A stretch of DNA of 64,000 bases, taken from positions 124,001 through 188,000 of the forward strand of contig JACRIK010000030.1 in assembly GCA_016235865.1 (NCBI GenBank), written 5' to 3'. Position 1 is the stretch's first letter. Every line of letters starts with the position of its first letter. The translations under genes and the position numbers were made by a program. The notes under the pieces were generated by a model. It had not been told where the DNA came from, did no database searches, and was given only the letters and a program-made list of their open reading frames with translations. Of this stretch, positions 51,508 through 58,674 are shown piece after piece. This DNA is from Planctomycetota bacterium. Its GTDB lineage: Bacteria; Planctomycetota; MHYJ01; JACQXL01.

Positions 51508-52083
51508 ATGCCGGAACGGACCGATATCGAGTTGTTTCTGGAGTTCAAGGAGCAGGGCAATCTCAGGGCGCTCGAGGAGCTGATTAACCGCTACCAGAAG
51601 CCGGTGGTTAATTTCTTCTATCATCTGCTGGGCGATGAGGCGTCCTCGGATGACCTGGCCCAGGAGGTGTTCATTAAATTAGCCCGGAGCGTCCGGACCT
51701 ATACGCCCAGCGCGAAATTCACCACCTTCCTGTACCGGATTGCCCACAACACCTGGCTGGACTACGGACGGGTGAATATCTCCAAGCCGCGTCGGGTCTC
51801 GCTTGAGGTATCAATCGGCCGGGACCGGGAGGATTGTCTTAAGGACATGATTGACTCCGGCGCGCCCAGGCCGGTCGATGAGCTGATAAATGACGAAAAA
51901 GGGGTGATTCTAAAGAACGCCCTTAAGGCGGTGCCGGAAGAACAGCGCCTGATTGTCGAGCTGTCCGTATTCAGCCACCTGGATTACCACGAGATTGCCG
52001 TGATACTGGAGGTGCCTTACAGCACGGTTAAATCCCGGATGAAACTGGCCATTGACCGGCTGAAGGAATTGATAAAGAAATAA
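51508..52083 (+). CDS. ECF-type RNA polymerase sigma factor
   Basis: 191 residues. Region 2 is DLAQEVFIKLARSVRTYTP with FTTFLYRIAHNTWLDYGR; region 4 is YHEIAVILEVPYSTVKSRMK. It directs RNA polymerase to a set of promoters in response to an envelope or stress signal. A gene with an N-terminal anti-sigma zinc finger follows 70 bases downstream, so the pair is probably a sigma/anti-sigma unit. No Shine-Dalgarno sequence is visible. Confidence 0.92.
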   Translation: MPERTDIELFLEFKEQGNLRALEELINRYQKPVVNFFYHLLGDEASSDDLAQEVFIKLARSVRTYTPSAKFTTFLYRIAHNTWLDYGRVNISKPRRVSLEVSIGRDREDCLKDMIDSGAPRPVDELINDEKGVILKNALKAVPEEQRLIVELSVFSHLDYHEIAVILEVPYSTVKSRMKLAIDRLKELIKK

Positions 52084-52153
52084 AGGAAGCGTAGAGCAAA
52101 GAGCACCCCGAAAGCATTCGGGGAGCTCTAAGCCCTAGGCTCTAAGCTGATAT

Positions 52154-53893
52154 ATGAAATGCAATAAAGATTATGACCTGGTCGGCTTCCTGAACAATGA
52201 GGGGACCAAAGAGGAGCGGGCTGAGATTACCGGGCATATCGGTAAATGCTCGGACTGCCTGCGCGAACTGGCCGATATCCGGGCCGCGCTCCGGTCACTC
52301 AAGGATGTCCCTCAAATAGAGCCGGCTCCTGACTTCACCAGTCGTGTGCTTAAGGCGGTCAAGGGCGCCGCACAGGTACCGGTCCGGTCCGATGCGCCTG
52401 CCCAATCCGAGACCATGTTGGATATCCTGAAATATTACCTGAGGCGCAGTCCGCCCTGGGCGTTTTCTACGGCCCTCCACGCCGTTATCCTGGCGCTGCT
52501 GGCATTTGTCTTTGTCAGCCAGTCATACCGGAAACCAATGCCGCCTGAGAATGTCATCCACTGGACCCAGGTGCTCCTGCCTAAGGCCGAGACATCAAGC
52601 GAACCGGTCCGGACCGTTGACGTGGCATCTGAAACCGCATCCGCAGTTGATATCACGATTGACCGGGCGGCCCTGGTGGCAAAACTCCGGGCCGGCGATG
52701 ACAAGGTAATGACTAACCTCATCAACCGGTCAGATAAAACCAGGCGCGAGGAATTGCTAACCAAATACAACGGCAAAGGAACTGAACAGGCCGTGGCAGA
52801 CGGGATGAAATGGCTGGCCGCGCATCAGGAACCGGCCGGCAACTGGACGCCCTCAAAATACAACGGACGCGATGAATCCAGCCCCTGTGCACAGGGGCGG
52901 GATGAATACACCGTGGCCCTGACCGGTCTGGCCACGCTCGGCTATACCGGACAGGGCAATTCGCACCTGAGCGGCGAATACTCCGGCACGGTTGACAAAT
53001 CAGTCAAGTATCTGATTTCAGTCCAGCAGCCGAACGGACTGATTGATTCGGTTGGCCAGGCCCGGGTCCCGGCTTCGGTCCTGTATAACCATGGCATCGC
53101 CACCTATGCCTTGCTGGAGGACTATCTCATTGCTCAGGACTATGCCGAAAAGACCCAAGGCCCGGATTTATTATCAGAGATACTGGAAGATTCAGTGACG
53201 AAGGCCATTTCGTTTATCATCAAGACCCAATCCGCCAACGGCGGCTGGGGCTATGCCAAAGGCGGGACGCCGGATACCTCGGTCACGGTCTGGCAAATCC
53301 AGGTGCTGCGCCTGGCATCTGTTTTAGATATGCAGGGAGTAGAAGAGGCGCTCCGCAAGAGCCGTCAGTGGCTGAACGAGATGACCAATGACGACGGCCT
53401 GGTCGGATTTCAGGCCCGGATGGACTATCCCAACGGACCGGATGGGCTGACCGCGGCCGGACTCAATGCCTGGCTGATGATTCAGTCAGTTCCGGGGATG
53501 GGCAATGCGGATGACGCCATCGCCCAGCGGATGGATGGGCTAAAGGCAAAGCAGGTGGCGCACCTGAGAACAAACGAACCGATGGGATTATTAAGGATTG
53601 AGGAAGATGGCGGGTATCGGACTGAGACATATCTTAATTACGATTTATATTATTGGTATTGGGCCGGTCCTGACCTAATGGGGTCTCCGGAATGGGATAA
53701 CCCGCCCGACCGCCGGAAGGGATTTGGATGGAACGAATCGCTCAAACGCTCGGTTTTGATGAGCCAGGCCAAGGATGGCAGATGGAAGGTGGACGACCAA
53801 TGGTCGGTTTACGGCGGCGAGATATATACCACATCCGTGGCAGTTCTGACCTTGCAAGTGTATTATCGCAACCCTGCGCTTAGGGCCAATTAG
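52154..53893 (+). CDS. Anti-sigma-like zinc finger fused to squalene-cyclase-like repeat domain
   Basis: 579 residues. The N-terminus holds a zf-HC2 type zinc site (His28, Cys32, Cys35 in GHIGKCSDCLREL), as in ZAS anti-sigma factors. One membrane helix lies at about 104-123. The extracytoplasmic part (from about 205) is an alpha/alpha-barrel of prenyltransferase/squalene-oxidase repeats (VADGMKWLAAHQEPAGNWTP, AISFIIKTQSANGGWGYAKG, SLKRSVLMSQAKDGRWKVDD). No DxDD cyclase motif is evident, so the barrel is more likely a sensor or binding domain than an enzyme. Residues 238-251 hold an apparent palindromic insertion. It probably controls the adjoining sigma factor. Confidence 0.82.
   Translation: MKCNKDYDLVGFLNNEGTKEERAEITGHIGKCSDCLRELADIRAALRSLKDVPQIEPAPDFTSRVLKAVKGAAQVPVRSDAPAQSETMLDILKYYLRRSPPWAFSTALHAVILALLAFVFVSQSYRKPMPPENVIHWTQVLLPKAETSSEPVRTVDVASETASAVDITIDRAALVAKLRAGDDKVMTNLINRSDKTRREELLTKYNGKGTEQAVADGMKWLAAHQEPAGNWTPSKYNGRDESSPCAQGRDEYTVALTGLATLGYTGQGNSHLSGEYSGTVDKSVKYLISVQQPNGLIDSVGQARVPASVLYNHGIATYALLEDYLIAQDYAEKTQGPDLLSEILEDSVTKAISFIIKTQSANGGWGYAKGGTPDTSVTVWQIQVLRLASVLDMQGVEEALRKSRQWLNEMTNDDGLVGFQARMDYPNGPDGLTAAGLNAWLMIQSVPGMGNADDAIAQRMDGLKAKQVAHLRTNEPMGLLRIEEDGGYRTETYLNYDLYYWYWAGPDLMGSPEWDNPPDRRKGFGWNESLKRSVLMSQAKDGRWKVDDQWSVYGGEIYTTSVAVLTLQVYYRNPALRAN
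52868..52907. repeat. Perfect palindrome between direct repeats inside the cyclase-like gene
   Basis: GCCCCTGTGCACAGGGGC (52881-52898) is an 18-base perfect palindrome. GATGAAT occurs on both sides, at 52871 and 52901, exactly 30 bases apart; allowing one mismatch, the repeat is CGSGATGAAT. At the protein level GRDE is duplicated around SSPCAQ. Confidence 0.8.
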
Positions 53894-53972
53894 CGCCGGG
53901 CTGGGCAGGAATCTGTGATAGGGTGGAACCGGATTAGAGATATTGTGTTATAGGAATTCTGAGAGGTATTAT

Positions 53973-55121
53973 ATGAGTGAAGGTTATATTGATTCTGCTT
54001 CGGTTTATGAGATTATTTCTTTTTATAGAAATGACCAGCCAAAAGAATGGTATGGCTGGACTTGGCGTGGGGCTGTGGAAACTACCTGTGCAATAATCAA
54101 TATGCAAAATCTTAAAATGGCCCCTGCACCTAGCAGGAATGAAGGACCAGCCACAGGTGAATACGAGCATCTTACAAAATCTTTAAGTAGTACTATAACT
54201 CATATTAAACCGAATTCTGAGATTCAGAGATTAGCGATAAATGCCACGAAAAAATGGGCAAACAAAAATACCAAAAGAATTGTTAATGTATACGGGGAAC
54301 TAAAGGCGGACCGTGAAAATTTTTCAAAATGGATTAATCTGGCAGTTAAGCATGCTTGGGTGGAACATTCCAAGAGATTGCGTGGATTATTTAATGCTGA
54401 GTTTATCCCGCAGCTAGCACTTATTTTGAATATTGAGAAGCGCGAATTAGAAAGGATTCGGAGACTAAGCTGTGATTTAAAAATACTTAAAGACTATTCG
54501 AATCGTATCCCCAATGATTCCGAATTCAGAACCATGTGGGACTGCTATATTGTTTCTGCTTTGATAAGAGGAGTATATCACGATTATGTAGCCAAAAAAT
54601 CAAAATATCAAATAATACACCATCCTTTCAGGGTGCCTGTATTGGACAAATTAAATAGCTCCGCATCTAGTGATTACGATATTTCAAATACCCAGAATTA
54701 TTTCGCATCTATAATATTGGCGAGTGCATATGCTGAGAAAACACCCAATAATCGTATTAGTTGTTGGGCTGAAAATGTTCTTAAGGCAAGGAATGCTATG
54801 TCTTATGAGTATATAGATTTACCGTCGAAACACCATGATACCATTGCTCTTAACTTAGCAGTAGAATCGGCAAGGAAAATTGGTATTCGCACGTATTCAC
54901 GCAGAACTGAAAAAATATTAAATATTATTTGTGACTGTGGCGTAGGTCTATTAAAAATGTTCACTCTGAATCCATGGATAGCTCCAACTGAAATTGTTTT
55001 GAAGGAAACGATGGAAATAAGACGATTAGGAACAATCGTAGCTGGTAAGGTTTATGGTACTGAGAAAAAATTAAGTGAACTGGGTAGGTCTGTTCCTGGA
55101 CGAATAGAAACAAAATGGTAA
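53973..55121 (+). CDS. AT-rich orphan gene of unknown function
   Basis: About 382 residues. The start at 53973 has GAGAGGT upstream. The protein is mostly helical, soluble and basic (for example WVEHSKRLRGLFNAEFIPQL and LNIEKRELERIRRLSCDLKI). I recognise no domain, no signal peptide and no membrane segment. Codon use is clearly more AT-rich than in all neighbours, which suggests recent transfer. It sits immediately before array 3 and the small HTH gene, and so may be cargo or part of the same accessory island. A defence or mobile-element role is only a hypothesis. Confidence 0.65.
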   Translation: MSEGYIDSASVYEIISFYRNDQPKEWYGWTWRGAVETTCAIINMQNLKMAPAPSRNEGPATGEYEHLTKSLSSTITHIKPNSEIQRLAINATKKWANKNTKRIVNVYGELKADRENFSKWINLAVKHAWVEHSKRLRGLFNAEFIPQLALILNIEKRELERIRRLSCDLKILKDYSNRIPNDSEFRTMWDCYIVSALIRGVYHDYVAKKSKYQIIHHPFRVPVLDKLNSSASSDYDISNTQNYFASIILASAYAEKTPNNRISCWAENVLKARNAMSYEYIDLPSKHHDTIALNLAVESARKIGIRTYSRRTEKILNIICDCGVGLLKMFTLNPWIAPTEIVLKETMEIRRLGTIVAGKVYGTEKKLSELGRSVPGRIETKW

Positions 55122-55340
55122 AACAGCGCGGCGAGAGGGGCACATCGAGGTTGTAATCCGTAATCCGGTGACGAAATCAGCATTCCGGCCAATCCGCAGT
55201 ATTTTCAAAATTCCCCCTTGACACATAATTCGGGGGACACCATACCGAATTCCCGGCCCGATGCCTGTCGGGACAGGGCTGAATTGCCATCAGCTTTTTT
55301 GTTCTTGGCCCCAGCGTGCATACATTCCATTCCTTACATC

Positions 55341-55692
55341 GTTACTATCCAATCTTTATATCGTCAGCATCTAACATTTATATCGTTACCACCTAATTTT
55401 TACATCGTTACCATCAAACTTCTACATTGTCACCATCAAATCTTTATGGGGTGGCCATCAAATGCCTACGTGGTTACTATCGAATTCCCTGGTCGTTACC
55501 ATCTAGTCATTACATGGTTACCATCAAATCTCTGCATGGTCACCATCCAATATTTACGGGGTGGCCATCAAATCATCAGCTGGTTACTATCCAATATTTA
55601 CAGGGTTGCTATCAAATATTTAAATGGTTACCATCTAATTCCTACAGAGGCGCTATTAACCCTAAGAAGTGACACTATCCTGGGTTATTCCA
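55341..55692. repeat. Tandem array 3: 16 units of exactly 22 bp
   Basis: Cores such as GTTACCATC, GTCACCATC and GTGGCCATC begin at 55341, 55363, 55385 and every 22 bases to 55671 with no indel. Some units contain the near-palindrome ATGGTTACCAT. The sequence differs from arrays 1 and 2. Unit divergence is higher than in the other arrays. A weak extra unit may precede at 55319. Confidence 0.95.
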
Positions 55693-55695
55693 GTA

Positions 55696-55868
55696 GGGGG
55701 GATACCCCACCCCCCCCCACCGGCTAATGATTGACCATATTGTAACCCTAATATTATCAATATGTTAAAAATTATGGTGTCATGAAAATACCTGTTGAAA
55801 CCTAAACTTTTCACATTTTGATTATGCCGAAATATTGATTTTTACACTGAAAAGTTTATCATTCACCT
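55696..55868 (+). mobile_element. Conserved array-associated block, copy B
   Basis: Begins with GGGGGATACCCCACCCCCC and ends at the HTH start codon. It matches 28357-28527 closely, including TGTAACCCTAATATTATC and the inverted repeat AAACTTTTCA (55804-55813) with TGAAAAGTTT (55848-55857), which ends 11 bases before the ATG. The inverted repeat is placed to act as an operator or leader hairpin for the HTH gene. Confidence 0.8.
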
Positions 55869-56141
55869 ATGCCACGAAAACCGTCTTTTATCAGTGTTAA
55901 CCCCGAGGAGATTGAGCAGGTCCGGCGTTTCTTAAATGCCTCCTTATACTGCGACCGTAAAACAAAGAAACTTAAGGGACATCGCTGTCGTCATCGGGCA
56001 CAGATAGTTTATTTTTCGTTATTGGGCCGGACTGTTTCCTGGATTGCCCATGAATTCCATGTTAGCCAACAGACCGTCTGGAAATGGCGCAGGATATATA
56101 AGCAGCAAGGACTTGAAGGATTAAAGGGCCGGTATAATTAG
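55869..56141 (+). CDS. Small IS630-like helix-turn-helix protein of the array module
   Basis: 90 residues. RHRAQIVYFSLLGRTVSWIA then HEFHVSQQTVWKWRRIYKQQ and GLEGLKGRYN match the N-terminal HTH of IS630/Tc1-type transposases and related orphan regulators. The DDE catalytic domain is absent, and the protein ends where the linker to it would begin. It may be a stand-alone DNA-binding protein or a remnant. Its first eight codons and its leader are duplicated at 28528. The natural DNA targets to consider are the adjoining inverted repeat and the 22-bp hairpin units. Confidence 0.75.
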   Translation: MPRKPSFISVNPEEIEQVRRFLNASLYCDRKTKKLKGHRCRHRAQIVYFSLLGRTVSWIAHEFHVSQQTVWKWRRIYKQQGLEGLKGRYN

Positions 56142-56142
56142 T

Positions 56143-56994
56143 TTATTTCTTCTCCTTGGCTTCAGCCAGCAATTTTGCCAGAAAGGCAGCGCTGGATTTC
56201 GTGAGTTCGGCGTCTCCGGCCCATTTACCGTCCGGCCAGCGCAGGCGTTTGCCATGATGGAAACCAAGGCTTATCACGAGCTGGTCCTTTTTATAAAACT
56301 CAAATGTCGGGTTGCCACAGCATGCGCAAGAGACGTGTCGCAATATATTGGTTCCGACGTTTATGTTTTTAATGATATTTTGTATAAACTCCGGTCTTTT
56401 CTCGTCAATCAGAACTTTTTCATCTGTGGTATTACGATGACAGGTGCCCCCTGACCTGACTTTTATCCGGTCGACTCCCTCAAGCGCCTTATGGAGTGAA
56501 TCGTTATCCCTATTAATAATGAAGTAAAAGCTGAAAGCTAAAACCGCGCCTATAGCCAGTATTGGTCCGGCTTTAGTTTTGAACGGCCATCTTTTCGCTG
56601 CTTCTTGGTTCCCAGCCGACTTCATGACCATGCGGATGTAGGTGATGCAGGTTATTGTTATTGTCACAAATCCCAGGCAGACCAGAGCATATAAAAACGG
56701 CAATTCCGGATAGAGAATAAACGTGACTGCCATTGCTAAGAATAAGAGCGTGCTTCCCAACCCGATTATCATGGCCATGATGACGCTTAAGACCATCAAG
56801 GGTCTATTGAGCTTGATGCTAAACAGAACCGCCGCTGAAATCAGGGCGACAAACAGGAATATGGCCAGCGGGATAGAAAAAGTAATGGTAAGCGAAGAAG
56901 TGTTTTTAATCCCAGCCCAGGCTAAAAGGACAATCATTCCGCCAGACAAGAGTATGGAAATAATGGCCGAGGCGATGACGATGGCTTTGCGCAT
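56143..56994 (-). CDS. Membrane protein with C-terminal Cys-containing domain
   Basis: About 283 residues. Roughly five membrane helices (1-160) precede a soluble C-terminal domain with SGGTCHRNTTDEKVL, HVSCACCGNPTFEFYKKDQL and LAKLLAEAKEKK. The CACCG motif could bind metal or form a disulphide. I do not recognise the family. The start at 56994 is set by a strong promoter whose -10 box ends 7 bases before the ATG; the longer frame would begin upstream of that promoter. Confidence 0.65.
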   Translation of the reverse strand: MRKAIVIASAIISILLSGGMIVLLAWAGIKNTSSLTITFSIPLAIFLFVALISAAVLFSIKLNRPLMVLSVIMAMIIGLGSTLLFLAMAVTFILYPELPFLYALVCLGFVTITITCITYIRMVMKSAGNQEAAKRWPFKTKAGPILAIGAVLAFSFYFIINRDNDSLHKALEGVDRIKVRSGGTCHRNTTDEKVLIDEKRPEFIQNIIKNINVGTNILRHVSCACCGNPTFEFYKKDQLVISLGFHHGKRLRWPDGKWAGDAELTKSSAAFLAKLLAEAKEKK

Positions 56995-57001
56995 AGATGG
57001 C

Positions 57002-57030
57002 TTAATACCAAAGTAATAGTTAAATGTCAA
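57002..57030 (-). promoter_or_regulatory. Strong leaderless promoter
   Basis: On the minus strand: TTGACA, 17 bases, TATTAA, then 7 bases to the ATG at 56994. Both boxes and the spacing are near consensus, so the message likely starts at the start codon. Confidence 0.6.
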
Positions 57031-57059
57031 GGGAAGTAAGAGGTGAAATACGGGGAATA

Positions 57060-57182
57060 ACAACCCCCCGGCCCCCTTTTCTAAGGGGGAATAGGACGAA
57101 TTAATCCCCCTTAACCCTACGAACCCTGACGGGTTCTCAGGGCGAGAACCCGGAACGGGTAAAGGGGGATTAAGGGGGTTGT
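57060..57182. repeat. ACAACCCCCC palindromic repeat with nested hairpin
   Basis: ACAACCCCCCGGCCCCCTTT faces AAAGGGGGATTAAGGGGGTT. A GAACCCTGACGGGTTC-type hairpin (about 57119-57160) is inserted inside the right half. The simpler form of this element is at 32565-32642. Confidence 0.75.
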
Positions 57183-57206
57183 CTTTGTGACCTCCGTGGT
57201 GAAAAC

Positions 57207-58514
57207 TTATCTCGCCCGGACCAGCGCCTTTTTCTTTTTAGCGGTCTTGGCCTTCTTGGCGTGCGCCTTTTTGGTCTCAGGTTTTGGCTGGGCTGTCGGC
57301 GGGGCGCTCAGGTTTTTATTTTTGGCCGGCATTTCGTATGACGAGCCGCCCCGGTTGAAGCTGGACTGGTTCATTTCACCCTGGGGCTTGCCGCTGCCCC
57401 ATTTTACCGGCGGGGCGTAACCGGGCCGGACGGGCGGGCTGGCCGGTTCCTCGGCCTTGGCCTCGGCGGCCTTTTCCTTTTTCACGGCCTCGGCCGTGGT
57501 GAACGATTTTTCCAGTCCCCGGACTAATGTCGTTAAGGTGTCGTTATAGGGCGTGGGAACATTCTTGGCCCGGGCGTATTCCATTATCTTGCCGTTCATA
57601 TAATCAATCTCGGTGACGTTGCGCGCCTCGATGTCGATGAGCATCGAGGGCTTGTGCGCCCCGGTCTTGTTCAGGTAGTCCAGCCCCTCGGAATAGAATT
57701 TCTTGCCCAGGTCGTAGCCGTTGGCCTTGGCGACCGCTATGCCTTCCTTAAGTATGTCCTGGGCCAGGGTCCTGGTCTGGGGTAGGGCCATGGCCTCGTT
57801 CATTTTCAGGTGGGTCAGTCCGCAGACCGGCGCCAGGGCGGAATTCAAGACGGCCTTTTCCCAGGTGTATTTCTTTATCTCGGTCGAGAATTTGGTGGTC
57901 AGCCCGGTGTCGGTCAGGAGTTTGGCGGTTTTTTCCGCCAGCAGGTTGGATTCGGCCGACAGGCCGCCGATATAGTTCGGTGAGTTGAAGAACGACATCA
58001 GGATTTGGCCCTCGGCCATGATATTGCCGGCGTAATTGATGACCGCGCGCATCACCCGATTCTTGCCCAGGGCGGCAGCCACGTCCTGCTCCACGTCCAG
58101 CCCGTTCTGGAAGCTGACCACCACGGTATGTTTGGACATGGCGGATTTCACCTGGCGCAGGATGGCCGGCAGGGCCGAGGCCTTGACGCAGATGAAGATG
58201 TAGTCCAGGTTTGAGTTCTTGAGTTCGGTGATTTTGTTGGTCACGCCGTGCACCGGGGTCTGGAAATTGACCACCCCGGCCACGGTGATGCCGATTTTCC
58301 GGATGGTCTCAATCCGTTCCTTGAGCACGTCGACCATGGTCACCTGGTGTTTACCGGTCCCGCCAGAGATGGGGGGCCGGGACAGATAGGCGCCCAGGAT
58401 GGAGCCAATCGGACCGGCGCCGATGACGGCTATCTTGATTACTGGTGGAACTGTTTCTTTTTTAGCTTTCATAACCGGCTTGGCGGATTTCTTGGTCTTG
58501 GGGTGCTTCTTCAT
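57207..58514 (-). CDS. Ketopantoate reductase-like protein (ApbA/PanE fold) with long basic tail
   Basis: 435 residues; family members are about 300. The NADP-binding Rossmann motif is AVIGAGPIGSILGAYL. VKASALPAILRQVKSAM, VVSFQNGLDVEQ, NSALAPVCGLTHLKMNEAM and HKPSMLIDIEARNVTEIDYM match the family, including the C-terminal catalytic helices. It would reduce 2-oxo acids such as ketopantoate. An N-terminal Lys-rich stretch (1-25) and about 110 C-terminal residues rich in Ala, Lys and Pro are additions. A palindrome inserts about nine residues after the first helix. The exact substrate is uncertain. Confidence 0.82.
   Translation of the reverse strand: MKKHPKTKKSAKPVMKAKKETVPPVIKIAVIGAGPIGSILGAYLSRPPISGGTGKHQVTMVDVLKERIETIRKIGITVAGVVNFQTPVHGVTNKITELKNSNLDYIFICVKASALPAILRQVKSAMSKHTVVVSFQNGLDVEQDVAAALGKNRVMRAVINYAGNIMAEGQILMSFFNSPNYIGGLSAESNLLAEKTAKLLTDTGLTTKFSTEIKKYTWEKAVLNSALAPVCGLTHLKMNEAMALPQTRTLAQDILKEGIAVAKANGYDLGKKFYSEGLDYLNKTGAHKPSMLIDIEARNVTEIDYMNGKIMEYARAKNVPTPYNDTLTTLVRGLEKSFTTAEAVKKEKAAEAKAEEPASPPVRPGYAPPVKWGSGKPQGEMNQSSFNRGGSSYEMPAKNKNLSAPPTAQPKPETKKAHAKKAKTAKKKKALVRAR
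58357..58383. repeat. Palindrome inside the ketopantoate-reductase-like gene
   Basis: GTCCCG (58357-58362) pairs with CGGGAC (58378-58383). It encodes part of RPPISGGTGK, which separates AYLS from HQVTMVD, normally joined by two or three residues in Rossmann folds. Confidence 0.5.
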
Positions 58515-58594
58515 CTGGTTTTTTCTTTCTATAAATACTTGATATTTGTTTGAGGGCTATATACTATTCATTAGATTCGATAAGTCAAGAAAAA

Positions 58595-58665
58595 CAACAG
58601 GATTTAGCAGATTAATTGGATTTATCCTGATTTTATCTGTGTCTATCTGTGTTAATCTGTGGTTG
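58595..58665. repeat. Dispersed CCACAGATT-type repeat
   Basis: ACAGGATTTAGCAGATTAATT leads to TTATCTGTGTCTATCTGTG and TTAATCTGTGGTT just before the AOR gene. Confidence 0.6.
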
Positions 58666-58674
58666 CAATTTCAT

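Noticed and set aside
52154-53893. Functional squalene or hopene cyclase
   Set aside because: There is no DxDD catalytic motif; the protein begins with an anti-sigma zinc finger and a membrane helix and follows a sigma factor gene.
55218-55727. 169-codon open frame over array 3
   Set aside because: It consists mainly of the 22-bp units translated in rotating phases, with no start signal.
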